The notes under the pieces were generated by a model. It saw only the letters and a list, made by a program, of their open reading frames with translations. It searched no databases and had not been told where the DNA came from. The translations under genes were made by a program, and so were the position numbers. Below are positions 17,260 to 25,738 of a stretch of DNA of 64,000 nt, in pieces. The stretch comes from Christiangramia bathymodioli (GTDB taxonomy: Bacteria; Bacteroidota; Bacteroidia; Flavobacteriales; Flavobacteriaceae): contig SRSL01000002.1 in assembly GCA_009735695.1 (NCBI GenBank), positions 1 to 64,000 of the forward strand. Reading direction: 5' to 3'. Within the stretch, counting starts at the first letter, position 1. The number at the start of each line of letters is the position of its first letter.

Positions 17260-18408
17260 ATGAAAAACGTTTATTTCGATTCGGCAGCAACCACTCAAAT
17301 TAGAGAGGAAGTGGTAGATAAAATGACACGGGTTTTAAAAGATAACTACGGAAACCCTTCTTCCACACATAGTTATGGCAGGTCATCTAAATCTTTGATC
17401 GAGCAGGCTCGCAAAACAGTAGCTGGAATTCTGAACGTGAAAGCGTCTGAAATCGTTTTCACTTCCGGTGGGACCGAGGCCGATAACCTCGCCCTGAACT
17501 CAGCTGTTCGAGACCTCGGAGTTGAACGTATCATAACTTCAAAAATCGAGCATCACGCGGTACTGTATACGGTGAACCAGTTACAGGAATGTTATGATGT
17601 GGAGATCGAGTATGTAGATCTTGATGAAAAAGGGAATATCAGGCTTTCCGACCTGGAAAACCGCCTGAAAAGTTCAGATAGAAAAACCCTGGTGAGTTTG
17701 ATGCACGTGAACAACGAGATCGGGAATATGATCGATCTTAAGCAAACCGCCGAGCTTGTCAAATCTCATGGGGCTTTATTTCATTCAGATACCGTGCAGT
17801 CCATAGGTCATTTTAAGGTTGATCTTGCTGAAATTCCAGTTGATTTTACCGCTGTTAGCGCACATAAATTCCATGGGCCTAAGGGAGTTGGTTTTGCTTT
17901 TGTAAGAAAGAATTCAGGTTTAAAGCCGCTGATCTTTGGAGGAGAGCAGGAGAGAGGTCACCGTGCTGGTACCGAAGGTGTACATAATATTGTTGGTCTT
18001 GAAGAGGCATTGAAACTGGCTTACGAAAACATCGATGAAGAACGCGAATACGTACATTCGCTGAAGCAGCATTTTATTAGCGAATTAAAAGCTAACATTC
18101 CCGGTGTAAAATTCAATGGGGAGTGTTCCAATCCTGAAAAAAGCACCTATACCCTCATCAATGTTTGCCTGCCGGTGAGTGCAGAGAAAGCCCTAATGTT
18201 GTTATTTCAGCTGGATTTGAAAGGAATTGCCTGTTCTAAGGGTAGTGCCTGCCAGAGCGGAAGTGATAAGGGGTCTCATGTTTTGAGCGCTTTCCTGCCG
18301 GAAGAAGACCTTAAAAAACCATCAATTAGATTCTCTTTTTCAAGATATAATACCAAAGAGGAGATCGACTACGTGGTAAAAACCTTAAAAGAATTTATCG
18401 AAAGTTAG
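17260..18408 (+). CDS. Cysteine desulfurase (IscS/NifS family)
   Basis: A 382-residue PLP enzyme that releases sulfur from cysteine for iron-sulfur clusters and thiolated tRNA. The ATG at 17260 is chosen over an in-frame TTG at 17251 because it gives the standard start (MKNVYFDSAATT) and the TTG lies inside the -7 box. Visible sites are SGGTEADN (PLP phosphate), catalytic histidine in IEHHAVL, PLP lysine K203 in SAHKFHGPKG and the persulfide cysteine C331 in SKGSACQSGS. The active-site loop is of the NifS/IscS type. It is monocistronic with a terminator and is probably a second enzyme besides any suf operon, which is inference. Confidence 0.92.
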   Translation: MKNVYFDSAATTQIREEVVDKMTRVLKDNYGNPSSTHSYGRSSKSLIEQARKTVAGILNVKASEIVFTSGGTEADNLALNSAVRDLGVERIITSKIEHHAVLYTVNQLQECYDVEIEYVDLDEKGNIRLSDLENRLKSSDRKTLVSLMHVNNEIGNMIDLKQTAELVKSHGALFHSDTVQSIGHFKVDLAEIPVDFTAVSAHKFHGPKGVGFAFVRKNSGLKPLIFGGEQERGHRAGTEGVHNIVGLEEALKLAYENIDEEREYVHSLKQHFISELKANIPGVKFNGECSNPEKSTYTLINVCLPVSAEKALMLLFQLDLKGIACSKGSACQSGSDKGSHVLSAFLPEEDLKKPSIRFSFSRYNTKEEIDYVVKTLKEFIES

Positions 18409-18433
18409 ATCGGATTCAAATTGATAATAAATG

Positions 18434-18467
18434 AAAAAGCTGAACGAACCGGTTCAGCTTTTTTTTA
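18434..18467 (+). terminator. Terminator of the cysteine desulfurase gene
   Basis: GCTGAAC (18439-18445) pairs with GTTCAGC (18452-18458) and flanking A and T runs extend the stem. Eight T follow. Confidence 0.9.
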
Positions 18468-18477
18468 TTCTTTATCG

Positions 18478-18563
18478 CGTCAGCCTGTCCCGAAGCATCG
18501 GGAGTTTCAGGGTTTCCCTTCGAGTTATTTAGATTCTGAAATGAATTCAGAATGACGAACACC
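18478..18563. repeat. Probable dispersed intergenic palindromic element
   Basis: The gap between two genes holds 'CTGTCCCGAAGCATCGGGAG' (inverted repeat CCCGA/TCGGG) followed by 'TTCTGAAATGAATTCAGAAT' (another inverted repeat). Elements of this composition are scattered between genes in flavobacterial genomes. Only one copy of this type is present in the window, so membership is from memory. Confidence 0.5.
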
Positions 18564-18577
18564 TAAATGCAGGTTTC

Positions 18578-20269
18578 TTATTTCCTGAAGAATTTGGCGT
18601 TATAAGTTGTGGTATTTCCCACATTATCGGTCACGATCACCTTCAGGTCATTTTCGGTATCGGTAACCACTCCATCATCAAAATGGTGGGTAAGCGTATT
18701 ATTTTTATACTCGTATTCCATCAGGATAAACTTTCCGTTAACGGTGGCGCGGTATGAATTGATTCCTGAAAGATCGTCTGAAATTTTTACTTTCAGCGTT
18801 TCATTGGAAGAGATCCATTGCCCGTCATAAAAATTGACGGGTCTCACATCTGGCGCTTTGGTGTCCTTCCGAAGGGTATACCTTCCAAAGGTCCGGGTTC
18901 CGGTGGTAAAGCGGTTTCCTTTTTTATAGGTAGTGGAATAGCTTGGCCAGCCATTATCTGAAAGCCTGGCGATAAAAAGTTGTTCCTTTTCCTCTTCAGG
19001 ATAATTGCTTACGTCAAATCCGATCGTAAAATTCGAGTGAACCGGGATCTCGTCCCGGTGTATGTCCACGGTGTCTCCCAAAAAGTTGATATCAAGATAG
19101 GCGTCCTGGTAAAGACTTCCGGCGGGAATATAGATATCAATATTGCCGTTTCTGGCTGAAAGTCCTTCAGTAGCGCTGGCTAAATAATCTGTGCTGTTGT
19201 CTGGTCTTTTTTTAATGTTCTGGCTATATTCACCCTTAATCGGGATCCTCACCAGCTTTTCGTTGCCTTTAATGTCGGTAACTTTTATGGTGTACTGGTA
19301 ATCCATGCTGTCTTTGATGTTCAGTTTTCCCTCATTTTCAAGGTTTCCGTAAATGCTTAGCGGATTGCTGGGCTCTCTGAAGAGTTTCTGAACCCGGCTT
19401 CGGTGATTGGCATAATATTCATAATCGATAAGCTGATTCAGATGCCTAGTTTCAGCAAAGGAAAACTTCTCGAAGTTCACTTCAAATACCTGGTCACCAT
19501 TGAGGTTGGCCTCGATTCGGTAAACTCCATTTTTGTTATAGGCCATATCCTGCTGGTCTACGGTTGAAATGCCGAAGCCAATTTCTCCGCATGCCTCCAC
19601 CTCGTTCGTAGTATAGGTTCCATCCTGAAGCGGGATCAGTCTTAATTTCTGTCTTTCCTGAGCATTATTTACGTGGGCATCTTCTCCAATCGCATAGGCA
19701 AAAACACCCTCGATAAGCGGTTTACGGGTGTCTTCCACATCGATCCCGAACATCTGGGCGTTCATGGGACGCTGGCTGCCGTCCCTGATCTCGAAATGAA
19801 GATGGGGTCCGCCGCTTCCGCCGGTATTTCCACTGTAGGCGATCACTTCGCCCTGTTCCAGCTGCAGTTCTCCCGCCTCCGGAAACAGTTCTACTTCGTA
19901 AGATTCCTTCTGGTATTGATGTTTTCTCACATATTCCTTGATCTTGGGTGCCAGTTCCTTTAAATGTGCATATACAGTGGTGTAACCATTCGGATGCTGC
20001 ACATACAGGGCCTTTCCGTAGCCATAATGCTGAATATTGATCCGGCTGATGTGGCCAGCGGCCGAAGCTAGTACCGGAAGGCCTTCCACACCCTGGGTCT
20101 TGATGTCGAGTCCGCTGTGAAAATGGTTGGAACGCAATTCACCAAAGGTGCCTGATAACACCAATGGAATCTCTAAAGGACTTTGAAAATAATCTTCAGA
20201 AACCGGCGCCTGGGCCAGTGTGATAGTGGATACAAAAAGTAGAAAAAACAGGCTTGTTACACGCTTCAT
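18578..20269 (-). CDS. M23 family metallopeptidase
   Basis: A 563-residue secreted protein with a signal peptide (ending TITLAQA). Residues about 30-185 form a LytM/M23 domain: zinc ligands H51 and D55 in HFHSGLDIKT and the HLHFEIRDG motif near residue 160 are all present, so it should be an active peptidoglycan endopeptidase. The remaining 370 residues are beta-rich, probably Ig-like domains, with the phrase 'KVKISDDLSGINSYRATVNGK' typical of such C-terminal regions in this family. A minus-strand -7-like box (TAATTTTG) lies at 20325-20332. It is a single-gene unit, divergent from the zapA operon. Confidence 0.92.
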   Translation of the reverse strand: MKRVTSLFFLLFVSTITLAQAPVSEDYFQSPLEIPLVLSGTFGELRSNHFHSGLDIKTQGVEGLPVLASAAGHISRINIQHYGYGKALYVQHPNGYTTVYAHLKELAPKIKEYVRKHQYQKESYEVELFPEAGELQLEQGEVIAYSGNTGGSGGPHLHFEIRDGSQRPMNAQMFGIDVEDTRKPLIEGVFAYAIGEDAHVNNAQERQKLRLIPLQDGTYTTNEVEACGEIGFGISTVDQQDMAYNKNGVYRIEANLNGDQVFEVNFEKFSFAETRHLNQLIDYEYYANHRSRVQKLFREPSNPLSIYGNLENEGKLNIKDSMDYQYTIKVTDIKGNEKLVRIPIKGEYSQNIKKRPDNSTDYLASATEGLSARNGNIDIYIPAGSLYQDAYLDINFLGDTVDIHRDEIPVHSNFTIGFDVSNYPEEEKEQLFIARLSDNGWPSYSTTYKKGNRFTTGTRTFGRYTLRKDTKAPDVRPVNFYDGQWISSNETLKVKISDDLSGINSYRATVNGKFILMEYEYKNNTLTHHFDDGVVTDTENDLKVIVTDNVGNTTTYNAKFFRK

Positions 20270-20397
20270 AAATCTGGGGTAAATTCATTTATAAACCTCG
20301 GGGTAAAGTTACATAAACTTAACTCAAAATTAAACGGCTTAAGTACAGAGAATTATCAGGATTGTTGATTAATCCCTGAAATGCGCCAAAAAAAGTA

Positions 20398-20427
20398 TTG
20401 GATATTTGAAAGCGTATGTTAACTTTG
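20398..20427 (+). promoter_or_regulatory. Bacteroidota-type promoter of the ZapB-like/zapA operon
   Basis: TTG at 20398-20400 and TAACTTTG at 20420-20427 are separated by 19 nt, a perfect match to the -33/-7 arrangement of primary sigma factor promoters in this phylum. The start codon at 20455 would have a leader of about 20 nt. Confidence 0.8.
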
Positions 20428-20454
20428 TAAGGGTTCACATCGGTTTTTGTGCTT

Positions 20455-20745
20455 ATGAGTGAAATAACGGAAATAGTTGATAACCTTGAGAATAGAATCA
20501 GTAAACTGCTTCATAAACATGAGTTGTTAAAGCAGTCGAACGAGGCTCTTCAAAAGGAACTGGATTCTGTTAAAACTGAATATGAAAAACTGGAAGGTGA
20601 TTTACAGCTTTCCAAAGATCAGGTTCAGTCACTAAAAGCGGCAAACGCGATGCTTGGCAGTACCGATCATAAAAAAGAGACAAAGCTCAAGATAAACAGC
20701 CTGATCCGGGAGATCGATCAGTGTATCGTTCAGTTATCTGAATAA
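20455..20745 (+). CDS. Coiled-coil protein upstream of zapA (ZapB-like)
   Basis: A 96-residue protein, almost all predicted coiled coil with regular heptads (from about residue 8 to 70). The ATG at 20455 is preferred to a GTG six bases upstream because it lies well after the promoter and gives the usual MSEI start. The C-terminus (LKINSLIREIDQCIVQLSE) is a conserved amphipathic tail in Bacteroidota homologues. It precedes zapA by 9 nt in one operon, so a part in Z-ring bundling, in the manner of ZapB binding ZapA, is a reasonable inference but unproven. Confidence 0.82.
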   Translation: MSEITEIVDNLENRISKLLHKHELLKQSNEALQKELDSVKTEYEKLEGDLQLSKDQVQSLKAANAMLGSTDHKKETKLKINSLIREIDQCIVQLSE

Positions 20746-20754
20746 TTCAGGATC

Positions 20755-21048
20755 ATGGAAGAGAAGTTAAAGATCAAAATATCGATTGCAGACCGGGTTT
20801 ACCCGCTCACCATTCAGCCCAGCCAGGAAGAAGGTTTGCGGAAGGCGGCAAAAAAGATCGAAGCGATGATCAAACAATTTGAGCAAAATTATGCCGTTAG
20901 GGATAAGCAGGATGTTCTGGCCATGTGTGCCTTGCAATTCGCTGCCCAGACCGAGCAGAAAAATATTGATAAATCGAGTGAAATGATTGAAGCTGAAGAG
21001 AAGTTAAGGTCCCTTAACGATCTGTTGCAGCAACATTTAATTTCATAA
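20755..21048 (+). CDS. zapA: Cell division protein ZapA
   Basis: A 97-residue protein with the ZapA layout: an N-terminal alpha/beta head (KLKIKISIADRVYPLTI) and a C-terminal coiled-coil helix (EEGLRKAAKKIEAMIKQFEQ onward) that makes the antiparallel tetramer. ZapA binds FtsZ filaments and cross-links them at midcell. It follows the coiled-coil gene in one operon and is followed by the 6S RNA gene, the same neighbourhood as zapA-ssrS in enterobacteria. Confidence 0.93.
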   Translation: MEEKLKIKISIADRVYPLTIQPSQEEGLRKAAKKIEAMIKQFEQNYAVRDKQDVLAMCALQFAAQTEQKNIDKSSEMIEAEEKLRSLNDLLQQHLIS

Positions 21049-21071
21049 GTTCTTAAAATAAACAAGGTTAC

Positions 21072-21248
21072 TGCCTGTATTAGTGCTTTTTTGATAAACT
21101 CAACACGAATTCTTTAAAAAGGATGAGTCTAAGTTGTAAAAGCGTGCCGTGTCCCTTATGGGAGAGCGGATTCTTGATCAGCTTGTTAGTCCTAAACTTG
21201 ATTTTAAGGAGTTTATAACAAAACCCAACTAATACAGGCTTTTTTTAT
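21072..21248 (+). ncRNA. ssrS: 6S RNA (6S-Flavo type)
   Basis: Between zapA and rny is a 175-nt structured segment without an open reading frame. Its ends form a perfect 12-bp stem, GCCTGTATTAGT (21073-21084) with ACTAATACAGGC (21228-21239), followed by T7, so the closing stem doubles as terminator. An inner helix pairs ATAAACTC (21094-21101) with GAGTTTAT (21209-21216). The interior has the long, weakly paired centre expected for the 6S RNA bubble that mimics an open promoter and binds RNA polymerase holoenzyme. Position next to zapA supports the call. The exact 5' end needs mapping. Confidence 0.85.
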
Positions 21249-21269
21249 ATATATCTAAACAATGATTTA

Positions 21270-22832
21270 ATGGAAATACTAACTATAGCAATTGCCGTGG
21301 TAATTGGACTGGCCATCGGTTTTGGAATTGCGAAAATGCTGGAAAAGAAACAGGCCTCCAATACGATCGCCAGCGCAAAGAAAGAAGCAGCCAGTATAAT
21401 TAAGGAAGCAAAAGCTGAAGGAGAAAGCATTAAAAAAGATAAGATCCTCCAGGCCAAGGAAAAGTTCATCGAACTAAAATCGGAACACGAGAAAGTGATC
21501 CTGGCTCGTGATAAAAAGATCAATGATGCCGAAAAAAGAATAAAAGACAAAGAATCCCATGTTTCCAACGAGCTTGGGAAAAACAAAAAGCTCAATAAAG
21601 ACCTTGAAGACAAGATCGCCGATTATAATCATCGCGTTGAATATCTTGAAAAGAAACAGGAAGAAATAGACAGGCTTCATAACAGCAAGGTTCAGCAACT
21701 GGAAGTGATTTCCGGTCTTTCTGCTGAAGATGCCAAGGCGCAACTGGTGGAATCTTTAAAAGACCAGGCCAAGACCGATGCGATGACCCTGATCCAGGAT
21801 ACTGTGGAAGAGGCTAAACTTACCGCCCAACAGGAAGCTAAGAAGATCATTATCAACACCATTCAGCGAATAGGAACCGAAGAGGCCATCGAAAACTGCG
21901 TTTCGGTATTCAACCTTGAAAGCGATGACGTAAAAGGACGAATCATTGGTCGTGAGGGCCGTAACATTCGTGCGTTGGAAGCGGCTACAGGAGTTGAGAT
22001 CATCGTTGATGATACTCCGGAAGCGATCATCTTGAGCTGCTTTGATTCGGTTAGGAGAGAGGTAGCAAGACTTTCTCTTCATAAACTGGTTACTGATGGA
22101 AGAATTCACCCTGCCCGTATTGAGGAAGTGGTTAAGAAGACGCGTAAGCAAATCGAGGAGGAAATCATCGATATTGGTAAAAGAACGGTTATCGATCTTG
22201 GAATTCACGGTCTGCAACCAGAATTGATCAAAATGGTAGGAAGAATGAAGTACCGTTCTTCTTACGGTCAGAACCTGCTGCAACACTCGCGTGAAGTTGC
22301 CAAACTTTGTGGTGTGATGGCTGCTGAACTCGGAATAAACCCGAAACTGGCAAAACGTGCCGGACTGCTACACGATATCGGTAAAGTACCGGAAACCGAA
22401 ACTGAAGTACCTCATGCCATCCTTGGTATGCAGTGGGCTGAAAAACACGGAGAGAAGCCTGAGGTTTGTAACGCCATTGGAGCTCACCACGACGAGATAG
22501 AAATGACTTCTCTGCTTTCTCCTATTGTCCAGGTTTGTGATGCGATTAGTGGTGCAAGACCGGGAGCAAGAAGACAGGTGCTCGATTCTTATATCCAGAG
22601 ATTAAAGGATCTTGAAGATATCGCCTTCGGATTTGGAGGAGTTAAAAAGGCTTATGCTATCCAGGCGGGTAGAGAACTGCGTGTGATCGTGGAAAGCGAA
22701 AAGGTTTCAGATGAAAAGGCTTCAAACCTTTCGTTCGAAATTTCACAAAAGATCCAAACCGACATGACCTATCCTGGTCAGGTTAAAGTAACTGTAATCC
22801 GGGAAACCAGGGCAGTGAATGTTGCCAAGTAA
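21270..22832 (+). CDS. rny: Ribonuclease Y
   Basis: A 520-residue membrane-anchored endoribonuclease. An N-terminal transmembrane helix (about 3-22) is followed by a long coiled coil (about 25-200), a KH RNA-binding domain ([15 protein letters not shown] near 215-230), and an HD phosphohydrolase domain with the LLHDIGK motif near residue 370 and AIGAHHDE later. Length and order match the family. RNase Y starts bulk mRNA decay. It is encoded directly after the 6S RNA and has its own terminator. Confidence 0.96.
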   Translation: MEILTIAIAVVIGLAIGFGIAKMLEKKQASNTIASAKKEAASIIKEAKAEGESIKKDKILQAKEKFIELKSEHEKVILARDKKINDAEKRIKDKESHVSNELGKNKKLNKDLEDKIADYNHRVEYLEKKQEEIDRLHNSKVQQLEVISGLSAEDAKAQLVESLKDQAKTDAMTLIQDTVEEAKLTAQQEAKKIIINTIQRIGTEEAIENCVSVFNLESDDVKGRIIGREGRNIRALEAATGVEIIVDDTPEAIILSCFDSVRREVARLSLHKLVTDGRIHPARIEEVVKKTRKQIEEEIIDIGKRTVIDLGIHGLQPELIKMVGRMKYRSSYGQNLLQHSREVAKLCGVMAAELGINPKLAKRAGLLHDIGKVPETETEVPHAILGMQWAEKHGEKPEVCNAIGAHHDEIEMTSLLSPIVQVCDAISGARPGARRQVLDSYIQRLKDLEDIAFGFGGVKKAYAIQAGRELRVIVESEKVSDEKASNLSFEISQKIQTDMTYPGQVKVTVIRETRAVNVAK

Positions 22833-22851
22833 AATTTTACCTGATTCATAG

Positions 22852-22884
22852 AAAAAGGCCGTTCGATCGAACGGCCTTTTTTAT
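22852..22884 (+). terminator. Terminator of rny
   Basis: A near-perfect palindrome centred on 22866/22867 (AAGGCCGTTCGATCGAACGG core) followed by six T. Confidence 0.93.
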
Positions 22885-22903
22885 TTACATTTTATTGTCG
22901 TAT

Positions 22904-22975
22904 GTCATTTCGAACCTGGTTAGGCCAGGTGAGAAATCTCTTTTTATTCAGATTTCTCCCTTCGGTCGAAATAAC
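22904..22975. repeat. Dispersed palindromic intergenic repeat of Flavobacteria
   Basis: GTCATTTCGA (22904-22913) is the inverse of TCGAAATAAC (22966-22975) with one mismatch, and inside it GAGAAATCT (22931-22939) pairs with AGATTTCTC (22950-22958). The words GTCATTTCGA, GAGAAATCTC and CCCTTCGGTCGAAAT recur between genes in many flavobacterial genomes. It lies between convergent rny and the aldo/keto reductase gene, where it could act as a bidirectional RNA hairpin. Confidence 0.7.
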
Positions 22976-22982
22976 AATAAGT

Positions 22983-23933
22983 CTAATCATCATAAATATT
23001 GGAATAGGAATTCCCTTCCATTTCAAAGAATTTTCCCGTGACATACCTGTAATGTCTGTCGAGATCGGCGATCTCTTTTAGATCATCCTCGTCCAGCTGG
23101 TAGCCGGCGCTTTGTAAATTCTCCTTGATCCTTTTCTCATTGGTCGATTTTGGAATTACAGCAGTTCCTCTTTGTTCACTCCATTTGATCAGGATCTGTC
23201 CCGGAGAGGCTCCGTGCTTCTTCGCGATCTTTTTAATGGTTGGATTTTCTAACAGTGAAGGTTCGTCATCGGCCTTCATCCCATCTGGACGATCACCGCT
23301 TCCTAAAGGCGAATATGCCGTCACATTGATCTTATTTTTACTGCAGAATTCCAGTAATTCATTTTGTTGAAGATAGGGGTGGAGTTCTACCTGGTTCATT
23401 TCCGGAGCATGATCGGTGTCGGCCATTAATTCCTTCAATTTTGGAATGCTGAAATTGGAAACTCCTATATGTTTAACCAAGCCCTGTTTTTTGGCTTCCA
23501 GCATCGCTCCCCAGGTTTCAGATAGGGGAACTTCATCCAGTGAAAGATAATCATCTGCAGATTCCGGGAAACCATTCACTTCAGGTTTAAATGCCACCGG
23601 CCAGTGCATCAGGTATAGATCCAGGTAATCCAGTTGAAGATCTTTCAATGTCTTTTTCAACGCGGGGATCACATCGTCTTTTTTGTGGGCGTTGTTCCAG
23701 AGTTTGGAAGTTATCCAAACATCTTCCCGCTTGATCTTTCCATTTCTAAAGACTACTGAAAAGGCCTCTCCCACTTCAGCTTCATTCCCATAAACTGCAG
23801 CGCAGTCGATATGTTTATAACCATTATCCAGTGCGATCTTTACCGCTTTGGTCACCTCACCTTTTTCAGATTTCCAGGTGCCCAGTCCAATGGCGTCCAT
23901 AGTGTCGCCATTCTTGAATTTCAATTGCTTCAT
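22983..23933 (-). CDS. Aldo/keto reductase
   Basis: A 316-residue NAD(P)H-dependent reductase with a TIM-barrel fold. The catalytic tetrad is visible: Asp in HIDCAAVYGNE, Tyr in the same motif, Lys in WITSKLWNNAH and His in LYLMHWP. The cofactor-binding end 'AVIPKSTNEKRIKENL' is the classic IPKS motif. The sequence resembles the AKR4/aldose-reductase-like group that reduces aldehydes and sugars to alcohols. The substrate cannot be chosen. It is separate from its neighbours. Confidence 0.93.
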   Translation of the reverse strand: MKQLKFKNGDTMDAIGLGTWKSEKGEVTKAVKIALDNGYKHIDCAAVYGNEAEVGEAFSVVFRNGKIKREDVWITSKLWNNAHKKDDVIPALKKTLKDLQLDYLDLYLMHWPVAFKPEVNGFPESADDYLSLDEVPLSETWGAMLEAKKQGLVKHIGVSNFSIPKLKELMADTDHAPEMNQVELHPYLQQNELLEFCSKNKINVTAYSPLGSGDRPDGMKADDEPSLLENPTIKKIAKKHGASPGQILIKWSEQRGTAVIPKSTNEKRIKENLQSAGYQLDEDDLKEIADLDRHYRYVTGKFFEMEGNSYSNIYDD

Positions 23934-24010
23934 AATTCAGTTTTTCATGAATTTAAAGCTTCGGCTATTCGGAAGAAAATTTTGAGCCTGGTTTAGCAGA
24001 ATTTTAATAC

Positions 24011-24907
24011 CTATTTCCTGGGATGAAAGCTTTCCATGACCTCCCGTAAATGCGAGCGATCCACATGTACATAGACTTCGGTGGTGGTGATGCTCTCATG
24101 CCCGAGCATTTGCTGTATCGCCCTTAGATCGGCTCCATTTTCAAGCAGGTGGGTTGCAAAGGAATGCCGGAAGGTATGCGGGCTCACTTTCTTCCTGATC
24201 CCGGCGGCTTCTGTAAGCCTTCGAACGATCGTAAAGATCATCGCACGGGTAAGTTTATTGCCTCTTCGGTTCAGGAAAAGCGTATCGGTAGCCTGGGCTT
24301 TGATATCCTGGTGTACCCGTACTTCGTCTTTGTAGATATTGATGAATTTCTGGGTGTATTCTGAAATTGGCACGAATCGCTGTTTGTCTCCTTTCCCGGT
24401 AACCTTGATGAATCCTTCCTCGAAAAACAGGTCTGAAATTCGTAATTCGATCAGCTCAGAAACCCTGAGGCCACATCCATATAGGGTTTCGATGATCGCA
24501 CGGTTTCGCTCACCTTCATTCTTGCTTAAATCTACAGCGGCGATGATCCTGTCTACTTCTTCTACGGAAATGGTATCTGGTAATTTCCGGCCGATTTTTG
24601 GTGCTTCCAAAAGATCGAGGGGATTGTCTTTACGATAATCTTCAAAGACCAGGTACCCGAAGAAACTTCGCAAACCTGAGATCAGCCTTGCCTGGGAGCG
24701 GGCGTTCAGTCCTTTTGAAGCATCATAGATGAATTCCTGAACCGTTTTATCTGAAATTTCCAGTGGTCCGGTGCTGATCTTGTTAACATCCAGGTAATTG
24801 ATGAGTTTGCTTACATCCAGACTGTAGTTGTCGATGGAATTTGCTGATAATCCGCGTTCAAGCTTTAGATAATGAAGATAATCCTTCAATGCATGCTGCC
24901 ATTTCAT
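24011..24907 (-). CDS. xerD: Site-specific tyrosine recombinase XerD
   Basis: A 298-residue tyrosine recombinase with the usual length of XerD. The N-terminal core-binding domain (HALKDYLHYLKLERGLSANS) is followed by the catalytic domain with Arg in GCGLRVSEL, Lys in the VTGKGDKQR beta-hairpin, HTFRHSFATHLLENGADL, LGHESITTTEVYVH. It acts at dif sites to resolve chromosome dimers. The full set of catalytic residues, the absence of flanking att-like repeats and the lack of other mobile genes argue for the housekeeping recombinase rather than an integrase. It faces the beta-barrel gene array. Confidence 0.92.
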   Translation of the reverse strand: MKWQHALKDYLHYLKLERGLSANSIDNYSLDVSKLINYLDVNKISTGPLEISDKTVQEFIYDASKGLNARSQARLISGLRSFFGYLVFEDYRKDNPLDLLEAPKIGRKLPDTISVEEVDRIIAAVDLSKNEGERNRAIIETLYGCGLRVSELIELRISDLFFEEGFIKVTGKGDKQRFVPISEYTQKFINIYKDEVRVHQDIKAQATDTLFLNRRGNKLTRAMIFTIVRRLTEAAGIRKKVSPHTFRHSFATHLLENGADLRAIQQMLGHESITTTEVYVHVDRSHLREVMESFHPRK

Positions 24908-24987
24908 GTGTTAAATATAGGAATAAAGTGTATTAAGCTTAGGAATACTTTAGCCAGGGCTTAAATATTTTTTAACAGGATGCCACC

Positions 24988-24995
24988 TACTTTTG
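24988..24995 (+). promoter_or_regulatory. -7 element of the first beta-barrel gene
   Basis: TACTTTTG fits TAnnTTTG and lies 20 nt before the ATG at 25016. A -33 TTG is not evident. Confidence 0.45.
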
Positions 24996-25015
24996 ACCAC
25001 AAATAAATATGAAAA

Positions 25016-25624
25016 ATGATGAAAAAGACACTTTTATTAATCGCAATCGCAATTTTTGGATTTAGTGCAGGCACTCAGGCCCAGGAATACTGGAATTTTG
25101 GAGTAAAGGGTGGTGTAAATTTTACGAATATGACCTCTAATGGTTTCGAGGAGAACAACAGCCGTACCGGTTTCCATATTGGTCTTTTAGCTGAAATTCC
25201 TGTAAGTGACCGATTTTCCATCCAGCCGGAGGCTTTGTACTCAACCCAGGGAACCGAAGCTACTCGCGTATTTTTTGGTGACCGGATTACCGGTGAGTAT
25301 CAATTGGATTATGTTCAGGTACCCGTAATCGCTAAGTTTTATATCATTGACGGACTGGCCCTGGAAGCCGGACCATCTTTTAACTTCCTGGTAGAGGAGG
25401 AGTATGATTTTGAAAGCAACAATATAAACCTGGAAACCGACTCAGAACTGGCTGCCAGCTTTGAATTTGGTGGGGCCTTTGGTGCCAGTTATAAATTCAA
25501 CAATGGATTTTTCGTGAATGGTAGATATGTTCAGGGCTTCACCGATGCCTTCGACAGCGATAGCTTTGACGATGATGCCATCAAGAACAATGGTTTCCAG
25601 CTGGGAGTTGGATTTCAGTTCTAA
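25016..25624 (+). CDS. Outer-membrane beta-barrel protein (porin family, PorT-like)
   Basis: A 202-residue protein with a signal peptide (ending GTQAQ) and an eight-strand small barrel pattern: 'YWNFGVKGGVNFTNMTS' start, repeated amphipathic strands, and a C-terminal strand ending in phenylalanine (FQLGVGFQF), the signal for outer-membrane insertion. It fits the outer_membrane_beta-barrel family (PF13568). ATG at 25016 or 25019 is equally possible. First gene of a six-gene array of small barrels, with its own terminator at 25650. Its precise role is unknown. Confidence 0.87.
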   Translation: MMKKTLLLIAIAIFGFSAGTQAQEYWNFGVKGGVNFTNMTSNGFEENNSRTGFHIGLLAEIPVSDRFSIQPEALYSTQGTEATRVFFGDRITGEYQLDYVQVPVIAKFYIIDGLALEAGPSFNFLVEEEYDFESNNINLETDSELAASFEFGGAFGASYKFNNGFFVNGRYVQGFTDAFDSDSFDDDAIKNNGFQLGVGFQF

Positions 25625-25649
25625 AAATATCTAAAATACTAATCTTATT

Positions 25650-25678
25650 AAATGCAGGAAAATTCCTGCATTTTTTAT
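25650..25678 (+). terminator. Terminator after the first barrel gene
   Basis: AATGCAGGAA (25651-25660) pairs with TTCCTGCATT (25663-25672) and is followed by T6. Confidence 0.9.
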
Positions 25679-25738
25679 TTAATATGTTTAGGTTCAGAAT
25701 TTTATTATCTTAGATGGACTAAACAAAACGTATTGATT

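Noticed and set aside
21756-22286. 176-residue antisense frame within rny
   Set aside because: It lies over the KH and HD domain coding sequence of a housekeeping gene and has no recognisable features.
24011-24907. XerD as integrase of a genomic island
   Set aside because: Its length and motifs are those of housekeeping XerD, no tRNA or direct repeats flank it, and the neighbouring barrel genes have ordinary promoters and terminators.
25652-25738. Extended N-terminus for the second barrel gene
   Set aside because: It would begin inside the terminator of the preceding gene and would bury the signal peptide. The ATG at 25739 is better.
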